Positions 10,739 to 20,592 are shown, counted from the stretch's first letter. The stretch: DNA of 22,644 bases from Porticoccaceae bacterium (GCA_003491845.1 DNBN01000253.1:22487-45130), one strand, 5' to 3'. Translations and numbers: made by a program. Notes: generated from the letters alone by a model not told the origin.

Positions 10739-11114
10739 TCCTTTCCTGTGAAGAATTTTCAAGACGACGACTTAGTCTGCACCAAGATTGTTGCAACAAC
10801 AAGGCCAGCTCTCTTGAAGTTACTTTATCGGCACCTTTTCGAGCCAAAAAAACAATATCAACTGAACAAGGAGTATTTGAGAGACGAAAACTTTCTCTGA
10901 CTAATCGTTTGATAGCATTCCTATTAACTGCTTTATTAATGTTTTTTTTCCCAATAACCAGTCCCAGACGGGACGATGTCAGTCTGTTGGGTTTTGCAAG
11001 TATAAGGTAATAAGAGTGAGAAATTTTACACGAATTAAACTCAAAGACGTGATTGAAGTCAGCACTTTTAAGTAGTCGCTGATTCCTGCCGAATTTTAGA
11101 CTTTCTCTAGTCAA
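10731..11114 (-). CDS. rnpA: Ribonuclease P protein component
   Basis: RnpA is the protein partner of the RNase P ribozyme, which cuts the 5' leader from pre-tRNA. The RNA partner gene is not in this window. The signature [15 protein letters not shown] is intact. I prefer TTG at 11114, giving 127 residues (family 115-135), because GGAG lies nine bases upstream. A GTG at 11138 would lengthen it by eight residues but has no ribosome site and lies inside a hairpin. It follows rpmH, as in nearly all bacteria, and overlaps yidD by eight bases. The hairpin at 11119-11138 may tune its expression relative to rpmH. Confidence 0.92.
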   Translation of the reverse strand: MTRESLKFGRNQRLLKSADFNHVFEFNSCKISHSYYLILAKPNRLTSSRLGLVIGKKNINKAVNRNAIKRLVRESFRLSNTPCSVDIVFLARKGADKVTSRELALLLQQSWCRLSRRLENSSQERNA

Positions 11115-11118
11115 AACG

Positions 11119-11138
11119 GTGGGCTCCAAAAAGCCCAC
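11119..11138 (-). terminator. rpmH-rnpA intercistronic hairpin (attenuator candidate)
   Basis: On the minus strand GTGGGCT (11138-11132) and AGCCCAC (11125-11119) form a perfect seven-base stem with a six-base TTTTGG loop, followed by CGTTTTG. The stem starts three bases after the rpmH stop. The weak T-run suggests leaky termination. The rnpA ribosome site GGAG (11127-11124) spans the loop and the 3' arm, so the fold could also limit translation. Confidence 0.55.
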
Positions 11139-11141
11139 TAT

Positions 11142-11276
11142 TTATGCAGAAAGGCGCTTACGGCCCTTCGCACGACGTCGATTTAAAACAGCTCTGCCGC
11201 CCGGTGTCGCCATACGAGCTCTAAAACCGTGGGTTCGCTTGCGCTTGAGGTTGCTCGGTAGAAATGTTCTTTTCAT
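11142..11276 (-). CDS. rpmH: 50S ribosomal protein L34
   Basis: This short gene encodes the 44-residue L34 of the large ribosomal subunit. It starts [20 protein letters not shown] and ends GRKRLSA, with the Arg/Lys-rich composition and THGFRARM core of the family. Start is ATG at 11276 and stop TAA at 11142. A GGA lies nine bases upstream. It heads the leftward operon rpmH-rnpA-yidD-yidC and is preceded by a clear promoter at 11322-11350. Normally rpmH faces away from dnaA across the origin; here it faces mnmG instead. Confidence 0.98.
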   Translation of the reverse strand: MKRTFLPSNLKRKRTHGFRARMATPGGRAVLNRRRAKGRKRLSA

Positions 11277-11321
11277 GTTAAATCGTCCAAAAAATAATGT
11301 GTTACCCAGACAGGGTGCGCG

Positions 11322-11350
11322 ATTTTAAAGAATTAAACAGATCACTTCAA
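11322..11350 (-). promoter_or_regulatory. rpmH operon promoter (sigma70)
   Basis: On the minus strand TTGAAG (11350-11345) and TAAAAT (11327-11322) are separated by exactly 17 bases. Transcription would start near 11315, giving a leader of about 40 bases before the rpmH ATG. Confidence 0.7.
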
Positions 11351-11372
11351 TCATTTTATCAATTAAATGATT
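11349..11372. repeat. Inverted repeat AATCATTT-N8-AAATGATT
   Basis: Perfect eight-base arms at 11349-11356 and 11365-11372. It abuts and slightly overlaps the rpmH -35 element, where a regulator or nucleoid protein could act. It could also be chance in AT-rich DNA. Confidence 0.4.
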
Positions 11373-11482
11373 AAATTATTTATAAATACACGCCAAACTA
11401 ACCGTTCTACATTAATACAGACTTATGAACAAGATTTATAAAGCTTACTAAGATTTCTAACCAAAGTTACGCTAACCTGTAA

Positions 11483-11497
11483 TTATCCTTTGGATAA
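11483..11497. repeat. Inverted repeat TTATCC-TTT-GGATAA
   Basis: Two TTATCC hexamers face each other across three bases. TTATCC is the first six bases of the strong DnaA box, so this may be a pair of half-sites inside the candidate origin. No T-run follows, so it is not a terminator. Confidence 0.4.
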
Positions 11498-11526
11498 AAT
11501 TATATTTACTCACATATATAGTAAGT

Positions 11527-11566
11527 TTGTTACAAAAAGTTTAATCGAGTAATATTTTAGTAACAA
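11527..11566. repeat. Spaced inverted repeat TTGTTAC ... GTAACAA
   Basis: Seven-base complementary arms at 11527-11533 and 11560-11566, with 26 bases between. It lies inside the candidate origin. Function unknown; chance is possible. Confidence 0.25.
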
Positions 11567-11664
11567 CCAACACCATGATATTCAAAAGCATAGCCTTCTT
11601 TTTCAACTGATCTATACGCTATATTTTTTTATACAAGTCATTAATAAGTATAAATAAAACTAGT

Positions 11665-11673
11665 TTATCCACA
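11665..11673 (+). promoter_or_regulatory. DnaA box (TTATCCACA) in candidate oriC
   Basis: Exact match to the strongest DnaA box, 162 bases before mnmG. A weaker two-mismatch relative, TTATACAAG, occurs at about 11630. Confidence 0.7.
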
Positions 11674-11797
11674 AAAAGAGGCTGCTCTTATAACAACAAC
11701 AATAATCTAATTTAACTAATAACCTACATATTAATATAAAATTAACCGCTATTTATGGCTAACTAAAACTCTTCAAGAATTATTATTTTTCTAAGCG

Positions 11798-11803
11798 TAT
11801 AAT
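11798..11803 (+). promoter_or_regulatory. Candidate mnmG promoter, -10 element
   Basis: A perfect TATAAT lies 31 bases upstream of the mnmG ATG. No good -35 lies 17 bases before it (AAGAAT at 11775-11780), so the promoter may need an activator or may be weak. Confidence 0.45.
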
Positions 11804-11834
11804 CATCATCCAAAAAACACCTATGTAAACTTTT

Positions 11835-13703
11835 ATGCAATATCCAAATCAATATGATGTCATTGTTATTGGCGGTGGACACGCAGGAACTGAAGCTTGT
11901 TTATCTGCAGCAAGAATGGGTAGCAAAACGTTGCTATTGACCCATAATATTGAAACCCTTGGCCAAATGTCATGTAACCCTGCAATAGGTGGAATTGGTA
12001 AAAGCCATTTAGTTAAGGAGGTTGATGCTTTAGGTGGTGCTATGGCAATCGCAACTGACTTAGCTGGTATTCAATTTAGGGTACTGAACGCTCGAAAAGG
12101 GCCTGCTGTAAGAGCTACTAGGGTGCAAGCTGATAGAATTCTTTATAAAGCAGCAATAAGGAATATTCTTGAAAATCAACCAAATCTTTCAATTTTTCAG
12201 CAAGCAGTAGATGACCTTGTAATCGAAAATGACTGTGTAACCGGCGTTATTACGCAGATGGGCCTGATATTTAAAGCTAAAACAGTTGTGGTTACTGCAG
12301 GCACATTTCTAGCAGGCAAGGTACACATTGGATTGGAAAAACACTCTGCAGGTAGGGCTGGAGACCCCCCCTCAAAGACTTTAGCAAAACGAATGCGTGA
12401 ACTGCCTTTTAGAGTTGAACGACTAAAAACAGGAACGCCCCCGCGTATCGATGCAAGAAGCGTTGATTTTTCTTCATTGCCAGAACAGTGGGGTGATAAA
12501 CCTGAACCGGTGATGTCCTACCTTGGAAAAATAGAAGATCATCCATCACAAACCTGTTGTTGGATAACATATACTAACAAAAATACTCACGACATAATTC
12601 ACAGTGGTATGGATCGATCTCCACTTTATACCGGCGTCATAGATGGGGTTGGCCCTCGTTACTGCCCATCCATTGAAGACAAGGTGGTACGATTTGCGGA
12701 TAAAGATCAACACCAAATATTTATCGAACCAGAGGGATTAAATACTCATGAATTGTATCCTAACGGTATTTCGACAAGCCTTCCTTTTGATATTCAGTTA
12801 ACGCTAGTAAGATCTATCAAAGGATTTGAGAACGCGCATATTACCCGACCTGGATATGCCATTGAGTATGACTACTTTAACCCTCAAGATCTTCTCTATT
12901 CATTAGAAACAAAAGCTATTTCTGGACTGTTTTTTGCTGGACAAATTAATGGCACAACAGGCTATGAAGAAGCTGCGGCTCAAGGACTATTGGCAGGAGC
13001 AAACGCATCACTAAAAGCCTCAGGTAAAGAGGCCTGGTGTCCAACTAGAGATATAGCTTACACAGGTGTTTTGGTCGATGACCTCATTACAATGGGAACC
13101 AAAGAACCTTATCGAATGTTCACGAGTCGAGCGGAATATCGATTACTACTGCGTGAAGATAATGCTGATATCCGATTAACAGAGTTAGGTCGAAATATAG
13201 GTCTAGTTGACGACTATAGATGGGAGCAATTTTGCAAGAAACAGGAGGCTATAGTCCTTGAAACACAGCGTTTAAAAAGCACATGGATTCAGCCCAATAC
13301 ACAACTGTCAGAAAAGCTGTCTAATTATATTGACCATAAAATATCGCACGAATATTCTCTGTATGATCTTCTAAAGCGTCCCGAACTTGATCATAAGATA
13401 ATAAATAATTTATGTCCTGAAACAACTGTGGGCTCAAATATTGGTCAACAAGTTGAGATTGATGCTAAGTATTCAGGCTATATAAGTCGGCAAAAGGATG
13501 AAATAGACCGCCTTAAAAGGCATGAAAACACCCCTATTCCCGTCGATTTTAATTATGCCCAAGTAAAAGGTCTATCAAATGAAGTGAAGCAAAAATTATC
13601 AGAAGCACGTCCTGAAACCTTAGCTAGGGCATCAAGAATTTCTGGAGTAACACCAGCTGCTATTTCACTGCTTCTTGTGCAACTTAAGCGACGAGCGGCT
13701 TAA
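11835..13703 (+). CDS. mnmG: tRNA uridine-5-carboxymethylaminomethyl(34) synthesis enzyme MnmG
   Basis: MnmG (GidA) is the FAD- and NADH-using partner of MnmE in wobble-uridine modification. At 622 residues it is close to E. coli (629). The dinucleotide-binding loop GGGHAG (13-18), the [10 protein letters not shown] motif (47-56, with a conserved Cys), [15 protein letters not shown] and [20 protein letters not shown] all match. The start is ATG at 11835; its ribosome site is weak. It is the first rightward gene after the candidate origin, as gidA is in E. coli, and heads mnmG-rsmG-parA-parB. Its usual upstream neighbour mnmE lies across the flipped block. Confidence 0.98.
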   Translation: MQYPNQYDVIVIGGGHAGTEACLSAARMGSKTLLLTHNIETLGQMSCNPAIGGIGKSHLVKEVDALGGAMAIATDLAGIQFRVLNARKGPAVRATRVQADRILYKAAIRNILENQPNLSIFQQAVDDLVIENDCVTGVITQMGLIFKAKTVVVTAGTFLAGKVHIGLEKHSAGRAGDPPSKTLAKRMRELPFRVERLKTGTPPRIDARSVDFSSLPEQWGDKPEPVMSYLGKIEDHPSQTCCWITYTNKNTHDIIHSGMDRSPLYTGVIDGVGPRYCPSIEDKVVRFADKDQHQIFIEPEGLNTHELYPNGISTSLPFDIQLTLVRSIKGFENAHITRPGYAIEYDYFNPQDLLYSLETKAISGLFFAGQINGTTGYEEAAAQGLLAGANASLKASGKEAWCPTRDIAYTGVLVDDLITMGTKEPYRMFTSRAEYRLLLREDNADIRLTELGRNIGLVDDYRWEQFCKKQEAIVLETQRLKSTWIQPNTQLSEKLSNYIDHKISHEYSLYDLLKRPELDHKIINNLCPETTVGSNIGQQVEIDAKYSGYISRQKDEIDRLKRHENTPIPVDFNYAQVKGLSNEVKQKLSEARPETLARASRISGVTPAAISLLLVQLKRRAA

Positions 13704-13718
13704 GGCCAGTCTAAAAAA

Positions 13719-14387
13719 ATGAATAAATTTTTAAATAATCAGCCAGCCCGTATTTTATTAAAAAACGGTTTGTCTGATCTTGGAGTTGCCTGTGATAACC
13801 ATCAAGAAGACCAGTTACTAAGCTATTTAGATATGCTTATTCGGTGGAATAAAGCTTATAATCTTACAGCCATCCAAGATCCTATGGAGATGATAAGGCT
13901 GCATGTATTGGACAGTATCTCCATATCACACTTTCTTAATGGCCAGCGTTTTATTGATATCGGCACAGGTGCTGGTTTGCCCGGAATTCCACTATCTATT
14001 ATTAATCCAGACAAGCACTTTACTCTACTTGACAGTAACGGCAAAAAAACTCGATTTTTATTTCAGGTGAAAATAGAACTTGGTTTAAAGAATGTTAAGG
14101 AGGTAAATTCTCGGGTTGAACGCTTTTTACCAGATGAAAAATATCATGGTGTTTTAAGTAGAGCGTTTAGCTCATTGAGTGATATGCTTGAGAAATGTAG
14201 CCATCTTGTTTTAGATAACGGCTGTTTTTTTGCCATGAAGGGGCGTTTAGAGCCTGATGAGCTAGGGGATATACCATCTGAATACCAGGCCACAGAAAAA
14301 TATCCTATTGAGGTTCCAGGTGTTGTGGGTCGACGGCATTTGGTTAAAGTAGAATATATTGGCGCAGGGAAAAAGACCGTTGGTTAA
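13719..14387 (+). CDS. rsmG: 16S rRNA (guanine(527)-N7)-methyltransferase RsmG
   Basis: RsmG (GidB) methylates G527 of 16S rRNA with S-adenosylmethionine; loss is known to give low-level streptomycin resistance in several bacteria. The 222-residue protein has the conserved N-terminal WNKAYNLTAI segment, LHVLDS, the SAM-binding loop DIGTGAGLPG (80-89) and the LLDSNGKKTRF segment after it. It starts 15 bases after mnmG and its last eight bases overlap the preferred parA start, so the genes are likely cotranscribed and coupled. It is slightly longer than the E. coli protein (207). Confidence 0.96.
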   Translation: MNKFLNNQPARILLKNGLSDLGVACDNHQEDQLLSYLDMLIRWNKAYNLTAIQDPMEMIRLHVLDSISISHFLNGQRFIDIGTGAGLPGIPLSIINPDKHFTLLDSNGKKTRFLFQVKIELGLKNVKEVNSRVERFLPDEKYHGVLSRAFSSLSDMLEKCSHLVLDNGCFFAMKGRLEPDELGDIPSEYQATEKYPIEVPGVVGRRHLVKVEYIGAGKKTVG

Positions 14388-15177
14388 CATCATATCAATT
14401 GCAAATCAAAAAGGTGGCGTTGGAAAAACCACAACTAGTATTAATCTATGCGCATCTTTGGCTGCATATAAAAAACGTGTATTGTTAATTGATCTGGACC
14501 CTCAAGGCAACGCAACAATGGGGTCTGGCATTAATAAACAGTCCTGTGTACTTAGTATGTATCATGTACTGACCGGTAAAAATTTAGTCCCTGAGGTAGT
14601 GCTAGCTGCTAAGGCTGGAAACTATAAGGTGTTGCCAGCTAATCGAGATTTAGTTGCTGCTGAAGTTGAATTATTAAAAGAAATTGGTAGGGAGTCTCGT
14701 TTAAAGTTAGCGCTTGAAGATGTCCAGGAAGAGTATGACTATATAATTATAGATTGCCCCCCAACTCTTAACATGCTGACGGTTAATGCTTTGGTCGCAA
14801 GCGACGGTGTTATTATTCCCATGCAGTGTGAGTATTTTTCTTTGGAAGGGTTGGCAGACTTGAATAATACCATTAAACAAATTGCTAAATTGATTAACCC
14901 AAAATTGCATATCCAAGGCATATTAAGAACCATGTATGACCCTCGTAGTAGCCTGACCAGCGCGGTGACTGCGCAGTTACGAAAATATTTCGGAAACCGA
15001 GTGTACCGTGTCAGTATTCCTCGCAATGTTCGGTTAGCAGAAGCGCCAAGTCACGGTTTGCCGGCGTTGATTTATGATAGAAACTCAAAAGGATCTATGG
15101 CTTATTTAGCCTTGGCTGGCGAAATCCTTCGATTAGAAAAAACATCTCAAACTTCTGATTTAACAAAGGCTGAATAA
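14380..15177 (+). CDS. parA: Chromosome partitioning ATPase ParA (Soj family)
   Basis: ParA is a deviant-Walker ATPase that binds DNA nonspecifically and moves ParB-parS complexes to segregate origins. It has KGGVGKTT (11-18) with the signature Lys, DLDPQGN after it, and Walker B IIIDCPPTL. I choose TTG at 14380, giving MVNIISIANQKGGVGKTT, which matches family N-termini and has AGGGA upstream; this overlaps rsmG by eight bases. A further TTG at 14359 would add seven residues. The product is 265 residues, the short chromosomal type without an N-terminal DNA-binding domain. parB starts one base after its stop. Confidence 0.95.
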   Translation: MVNIISIANQKGGVGKTTTSINLCASLAAYKKRVLLIDLDPQGNATMGSGINKQSCVLSMYHVLTGKNLVPEVVLAAKAGNYKVLPANRDLVAAEVELLKEIGRESRLKLALEDVQEEYDYIIIDCPPTLNMLTVNALVASDGVIIPMQCEYFSLEGLADLNNTIKQIAKLINPKLHIQGILRTMYDPRSSLTSAVTAQLRKYFGNRVYRVSIPRNVRLAEAPSHGLPALIYDRNSKGSMAYLALAGEILRLEKTSQTSDLTKAE

Positions 15178-15178
15178 T

Positions 15179-16057
15179 ATGGCGTCGAAAAGACAAAGTT
15201 TAGGCACTGGATTAGATGCCCTGTTGGGGTTCGCAGATGAGCCAGCAACGATTCGAGATAATAGTAGTGATAGTGACGGTGTGTTACTACAATTGCCTGT
15301 GGAGTTTTTGCAACGTGGCAAATATCAGCCTCGACGAGACTTAGACCCTGTTGCATTGCAAGAATTAGCTCAATCGATTACCCAACAAGGTGTAATGCAA
15401 CCAATAGTTGTTCGTAAAATTTCCAATGATAAATATGAAATTATAGCTGGAGAACGCCGTTGGCGAGCAACACAACAAGCTGGATTGGATACTATTCCTG
15501 CTGTAATTAGAAAATTGACCGATGAAGCCGCGATTGCTATGGCTCTGATTGAAAACATTCAACGAGAAGATTTAAATGCGATAGAAGAAAGTCGAGCGTT
15601 AATAAGGTTGCAGGACGAGTTTAGTTTAACGCAACAACAGGTTGCCGATGCTGTAGGAAAATCAAGGTCTGCAGTTACTAATCTTATGCGTTTAGCGAGT
15701 TTGGATAGTGCAGTTCAAAAACAGTTGGAATTAGGTGAACTGGAGCTTGGGCATGCTAAGTGCTTACTTTCTCTTCAGAATAATGATCAAGTGGTTGCGG
15801 GTAGGCAGGTTGCAGCTGATTCTATGTCCGTTAGGCAAACAGAATTATTGGTAAAAAAAATACAATCTCAAAATACCGGTACGGTTTTTGAGTCTAAAAA
15901 ATCTGTAGATCCAGATCTATTACGAATACAAGAACAGCTTTCTGAGAAGATTGGAGCACCGGTTGTTATCAATCACTCTGCTAAGGGAAAAGGTTCTCTG
16001 ATAATAAAATACTACAGCCTTGATGAGCTTGAAGGGATTTTAGCCCATATAGAATGA
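15179..16057 (+). CDS. parB: Chromosome partitioning protein ParB (Spo0J family)
   Basis: ParB binds parS and spreads as a CTP-dependent DNA clamp, forming the centromere complex that ParA moves. The N-terminal region has the QPRRDLD motif, then the CTP-binding GERRWRA (91-97) and ENIQRE (125-130). A helix-turn-helix (about 150-172, KSRSAVTNLMRL) recognises parS, and a C-terminal dimer segment ends YYSLDELEGILAHIE. The 292-residue length is typical. The ATG at 15179 is one base beyond the parA stop, so translation is coupled. Its likely targets are the two palindromes in recF. Confidence 0.97.
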   Translation: MASKRQSLGTGLDALLGFADEPATIRDNSSDSDGVLLQLPVEFLQRGKYQPRRDLDPVALQELAQSITQQGVMQPIVVRKISNDKYEIIAGERRWRATQQAGLDTIPAVIRKLTDEAAIAMALIENIQREDLNAIEESRALIRLQDEFSLTQQQVADAVGKSRSAVTNLMRLASLDSAVQKQLELGELELGHAKCLLSLQNNDQVVAGRQVAADSMSVRQTELLVKKIQSQNTGTVFESKKSVDPDLLRIQEQLSEKIGAPVVINHSAKGKGSLIIKYYSLDELEGILAHIE

Positions 16058-16109
16058 CAAGACGCCAATATTCTTTTTGTGAATGACTAATATAGGTGCA
16101 AATAGCATG

Positions 16110-16138
16110 TTGAATATCAGCAACAGTATACCTATAAT
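16110..16138 (+). promoter_or_regulatory. atp operon promoter (sigma70)
   Basis: TTGAAT (16110-16115) and a perfect TATAAT (16133-16138) are 17 bases apart. This is in the 130-base parB-atpI gap, giving a leader of about 45 bases. It is the best-formed promoter in the window, suited to a highly expressed operon. Confidence 0.8.
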
Positions 16139-16153
16139 GCCCCCCGCTTGACC

Positions 16154-16171
16154 CAAGGCGTGAATGCCTTG
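16154..16171 (+). other. Hairpin in the atp operon leader
   Basis: CAAGGC (16154-16159) and GCCTTG (16166-16171) form a perfect six-base stem with a six-base loop. It lies just after the expected transcription start and 16 bases before the first possible atpI GTG. No T-run follows, so it may stabilise the transcript 5' end or affect atpI translation. Confidence 0.4.
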
Positions 16172-16187
16172 CAATGTTTAGGGAAAG

Positions 16188-16571
16188 GTGGTGTTAACAC
16201 CAATGAAAACGATTCCACAGCCGGCAGTGTTTAGGGCATCAATGACGCAACTGTTTTTATTGTCATTAATTGGTGGAATTTCTTATTGTTCGAACCGAGA
16301 CTTTACTGGTTCGATCTTGTTGGGTGGGTTGATCCAGATAATTCCTCAACTTTGGTTTAGTCGAGAAGCTTTTAAGTATGTTGGCGCAAGTCAAACGCAA
16401 AGAATAGTAAGTACCATGTATCGTGGGGAGGTGGGCAAAGTCATCCTAACTTCGTCTGGTTTCGTAACTGTCTTTGTTTTGTATAGCAATGTGAATATTG
16501 TTGCCTTGATGGCAACTTTTATAAGCATGATTTTAGTGCATTTATTGTTGGTCGCAAGACTGATCAAGTAA
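16188..16571 (+). CDS. atpI: ATP synthase accessory protein I
   Basis: AtpI is a small hydrophobic protein at the head of many atp operons, reported to help assemble the c-ring and not part of the finished enzyme. This 127-residue protein has four hydrophobic stretches (about 18-33, 41-54, 86-100 and 104-123) and the family-like segment RASMTQLFLLSLIGGISY. The start is uncertain: GTG at 16188, GTG at 16191 and ATG at 16203 are all in frame; AGGG lies 7 bases before the second GTG. Sequence conservation is low in this family, so the call rests largely on position before atpB. Confidence 0.85.
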   Translation: MVLTPMKTIPQPAVFRASMTQLFLLSLIGGISYCSNRDFTGSILLGGLIQIIPQLWFSREAFKYVGASQTQRIVSTMYRGEVGKVILTSSGFVTVFVLYSNVNIVALMATFISMILVHLLLVARLIK

Positions 16572-16625
16572 TAAATGTTATTTACACGCAAATAGTCGTG
16601 TTTTGGGTTGAGAAGAGTTTACTAG

Positions 16626-17696
<1,071 letters not shown>

Positions 17697-17715
17697 TTTT
17701 ATTTAAAACTATTGA

Positions 17716-17970
<255 letters not shown>

Positions 17971-18011
17971 AGCATCGACCTTAATTGGACCTTCATTAAC
18001 GAGGTAATAGC

Positions 18012-18482
18012 GTGAATATTAATCTAACGCTCTTTGGTCAAATGGTGACCTTCGCGATTTTTGTGTGGTTTTGCATGAAATTTGTATGGCCGGTTATTAT
18101 TGCAGCCATGGAAGAACGGCAACAAAAAATTGCTGATGGATTGGACGCTGCTGATCGTGCTATGCGTGATTTAGAAGCTGCTCAAAACAAGGCAACTGAT
18201 CAAATGAAGGAAGCAAAGCAAGAAGCTGCCGGAATTGTCGATCAGGCCAATAAGCGTGCTAATCAAATTGTTGATGAAGCAAAACAGCAAGCAGTGGCCG
18301 AAGGCGATCGCCTCAAGCTTGCTGCTGAAGCTGAGATTGAGCAAGAAATTAATCGTGCCAAAGAAGAGCTTCGAGCCTCTGTGGCAGGTTTAGCTTTAGC
18401 AGGTGCCGAAAAGGTGCTTGAAGCTTCGATTGATGACAAAGCGAATCGTGCGTTAGTTGATAAATTAGCTTCGCAGCTGTAA
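18012..18482 (+). CDS. atpF: ATP synthase Fo subunit b
   Basis: Subunit b is the peripheral stalk that holds F1 still. The 156 residues equal E. coli length: one N-terminal membrane helix (about 5-28), then a long charged, Ala- and Gln-rich coiled coil to the C-terminus, where it meets the delta subunit. The start is GTG at 18012 with GAGG seven bases upstream. atpH begins 12 bases after the stop. Confidence 0.96.
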   Translation: MNINLTLFGQMVTFAIFVWFCMKFVWPVIIAAMEERQQKIADGLDAADRAMRDLEAAQNKATDQMKEAKQEAAGIVDQANKRANQIVDEAKQQAVAEGDRLKLAAEAEIEQEINRAKEELRASVAGLALAGAEKVLEASIDDKANRALVDKLASQL

Positions 18483-18494
18483 CTGAGGTTTAAC

Positions 18495-19031
18495 ATGGCA
18501 GAATTGAGTACTTTAGCAAGACCTTATGCAAAAGCAGCCTTTGAGTTTGCTGTTGATGCGTCAGATCTTCAAGCTTGGTCCAGTAGTTTGGCGACGGCAG
18601 CAGCGGTGACCGAGCAATTAGAAATGGTAAATTTTTTGCGTTCACCAAGTGCTACAACCGAACAACAGGCGTCTGCTTTGATTAATATTTGCGGCGATGC
18701 GGTCGACACAGCTGGCCAAAATTTTATCGCAATTTTGTCTGAAAATCGCCGATTAACCCTATTACCCCATATTTCTCAGCAATTCGATGTTATGAAAGCG
18801 AATCGAGAAAGAGCTGTTGATGTTGAGGTGATTTCAGCCCAAGCGCTAGATAAAAAGCAACAAAAAATGTTATCAGAAGCGTTAAGTAAAACGTTAGATA
18901 GAAAAGTAAATATGCAGGTTAGTTTAGATAAGAGCCTGTTAGGTGGCGCAGTAATTCGCGCCGGGGACACCGTTATAGACGGTTCCATTCGCGGTCGTTT
19001 GACCAAATTAGCCGAGTCATTTAATTCCTAA
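18495..19031 (+). CDS. atpH: ATP synthase F1 subunit delta
   Basis: Delta links the b-subunit stalk to the top of the alpha3beta3 head. The 178 residues match E. coli (177). The N-terminus LSTLARPYAKAAFEFA is characteristic, and the C-terminal segment LLGGAVIRAGDTVIDGSIRG is the family signature. The start ATG has TGAGG upstream. It sits between atpF and atpA as usual. Confidence 0.97.
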   Translation: MAELSTLARPYAKAAFEFAVDASDLQAWSSSLATAAAVTEQLEMVNFLRSPSATTEQQASALINICGDAVDTAGQNFIAILSENRRLTLLPHISQQFDVMKANRERAVDVEVISAQALDKKQQKMLSEALSKTLDRKVNMQVSLDKSLLGGAVIRAGDTVIDGSIRGRLTKLAESFNS

Positions 19032-19047
19032 GGATTGAGGCCTAAGC

Positions 19048-20592
19048 ATGCAGCAACTGAATCCATCAGAGATCAGTGAAATTATTAAGAGTCGTATTGA
19101 CAACCTTGATGTTTCATCAGAAGCCCAAAATGAGGGCACCATTGTTTCCGTTTCAGACGGTATCATTCGTGTACACGGCCTAGCCGATGTAATGTACGGC
19201 GAAATGATAGAGTTTGATGGCGGAGTTTACGGTATGGCACTTAACCTTGAGCGCGACTCTGTCGGTGCTGTGGTTTTGGGTGATTACCAAACTTTAGCTG
19301 AAGGCCAAAAAGCCCGGTGTACTGGTCGTGTACTGGAAGTACCGGTGGGCCCCGAACTTGAAGGTAGGGTTGTAGATGCTTTAGGTAACCCTATTGACGG
19401 TAAAGGTCCTATCAATGCCGCTATTACTGATGCTGTGGAGAAAGTTGCTCCTGGTGTTATCGAGCGACAGTCAGTTGACCAACCAGTGCAAATTGGCTTG
19501 AAAGCCGTCGACACTATGGTACCAATTGGTCGAGGTCAGCGAGAGCTAATTATTGGAGACCGTCAAATTGGTAAGTCAGCTATTGCGGTAGACGCTATTA
19601 TCAACCAAAAAGGCTCAGGCATTAAGTGTATTTATGTTGCTGTGGGCCAAAAAGCTGCTTCTGTTGCGGCGGTGGTAAGAAAGCTTGAAGAGCATGGTGC
19701 AATGGAACATACCATTGTTGTTGCAGCTACAGCGTCTGATCCAGCGGCTATGCAGTTCTTAGCGCCTTTTGCTGGTTGTTCGATGGGTGAGTATTATCGT
19801 GATCGAGGCCAAGACGCGCTTATCATTTATGATGATTTAACCAAGCAAGCTTGGGCTTACCGACAGATTTCTTTGTTGTTAAAGCGTCCACCAGGTCGAG
19901 AGGCATATCCTGGCGATGTGTTTTATTTGCATTCTCGTCTATTAGAGCGTGCTGCCCGTGTCAATGCCGATTACGTTGAAAAGTTCACCAATGGTGAAGT
20001 TAAAGGAAAAACGGGTTCTTTGACCGCTCTACCTGTCATTGAAACTCAGGCAGGTGATGTATCTGCTTTTGTTCCGACCAACGTTATCTCTATTACTGAT
20101 GGTCAGATCTTCCTTGAAGCAGACATGTTTAATTCAGGAATCCGTCCGGCGATGAACGCAGGTATCTCTGTTTCGCGTGTTGGTGGAGCTGCTCAAACAA
20201 AAATTATTAAAAAGCTGTCTGGTGGTATTCGTACTGCACTGGCTCAGTACAGAGAATTAGCAGCGTTTTCTCAGTTTGCGTCTGATCTTGATGATGCAAC
20301 AAAAGCTCAGCTTGACCACGGTGAGCGCGTTACTGAGCTAATGAAGCAAAAACAGTACACTCCGCAGAGCATTGCTGAGATGGGTATTGTTGTTTACGCC
20401 GCAGATAATGGATTTTTACAATCGGTTGAGGTTAATAAAATCGGTGATTTTGAAGCAGCTCTACTTTCCTATATGAAGTCTGAGCATGGTGATCTGATGG
20501 AAAAAATCAACCAATCAGGTGATTATAACGATGAGATCAGTGCAGGTTTTAAGGCCGCACTAGAGGCCTTCGTTGCAACCCAAACCTGGTAA
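19048..20592 (+). CDS. atpA: ATP synthase F1 subunit alpha
   Basis: Alpha alternates with beta in the catalytic hexamer and binds a non-catalytic nucleotide while giving an Arg finger to beta. The 514 residues match the family (513 in E. coli). The P-loop reads GDRQIGKS (170-177) where E. coli has GDRQTGKT; Thr to Ser keeps the magnesium-binding hydroxyl, and Ile replaces a Thr at a tolerant position. The motif [13 protein letters not shown] carries the Arg finger. The start is ATG at 19048, with a GAGG upstream. It is 16 bases after atpH. Confidence 0.98.
   Translation: MQQLNPSEISEIIKSRIDNLDVSSEAQNEGTIVSVSDGIIRVHGLADVMYGEMIEFDGGVYGMALNLERDSVGAVVLGDYQTLAEGQKARCTGRVLEVPVGPELEGRVVDALGNPIDGKGPINAAITDAVEKVAPGVIERQSVDQPVQIGLKAVDTMVPIGRGQRELIIGDRQIGKSAIAVDAIINQKGSGIKCIYVAVGQKAASVAAVVRKLEEHGAMEHTIVVAATASDPAAMQFLAPFAGCSMGEYYRDRGQDALIIYDDLTKQAWAYRQISLLLKRPPGREAYPGDVFYLHSRLLERAARVNADYVEKFTNGEVKGKTGSLTALPVIETQAGDVSAFVPTNVISITDGQIFLEADMFNSGIRPAMNAGISVSRVGGAAQTKIIKKLSGGIRTALAQYRELAAFSQFASDLDDATKAQLDHGERVTELMKQKQYTPQSIAEMGIVVYAADNGFLQSVEVNKIGDFEAALLSYMKSEHGDLMEKINQSGDYNDEISAGFKAALEAFVATQTW

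Larger units (their letters stand above)
11277..11834. other. oriC: Candidate replication origin (oriC) between rpmH and mnmG
   Basis: This 558-base AT-rich gap contains no supportable gene. It holds one perfect DnaA box (11665-11673), three inverted repeats, and outward promoters for rpmH and mnmG. All genes to its left except plsC read left and all to its right read right, which fits a replication start point. E. coli oriC likewise lies upstream of mnmG. Against this, only one strong DnaA box is visible here, versus three upstream of dnaA, and GATC sites are few (about 11342 and 11609). Confidence 0.5.

Noticed and set aside
11119..11328. Open frame opposite rpmH on the plus strand
   Set aside because: It is the Arg-rich mirror of the L34 gene and has no independent support.
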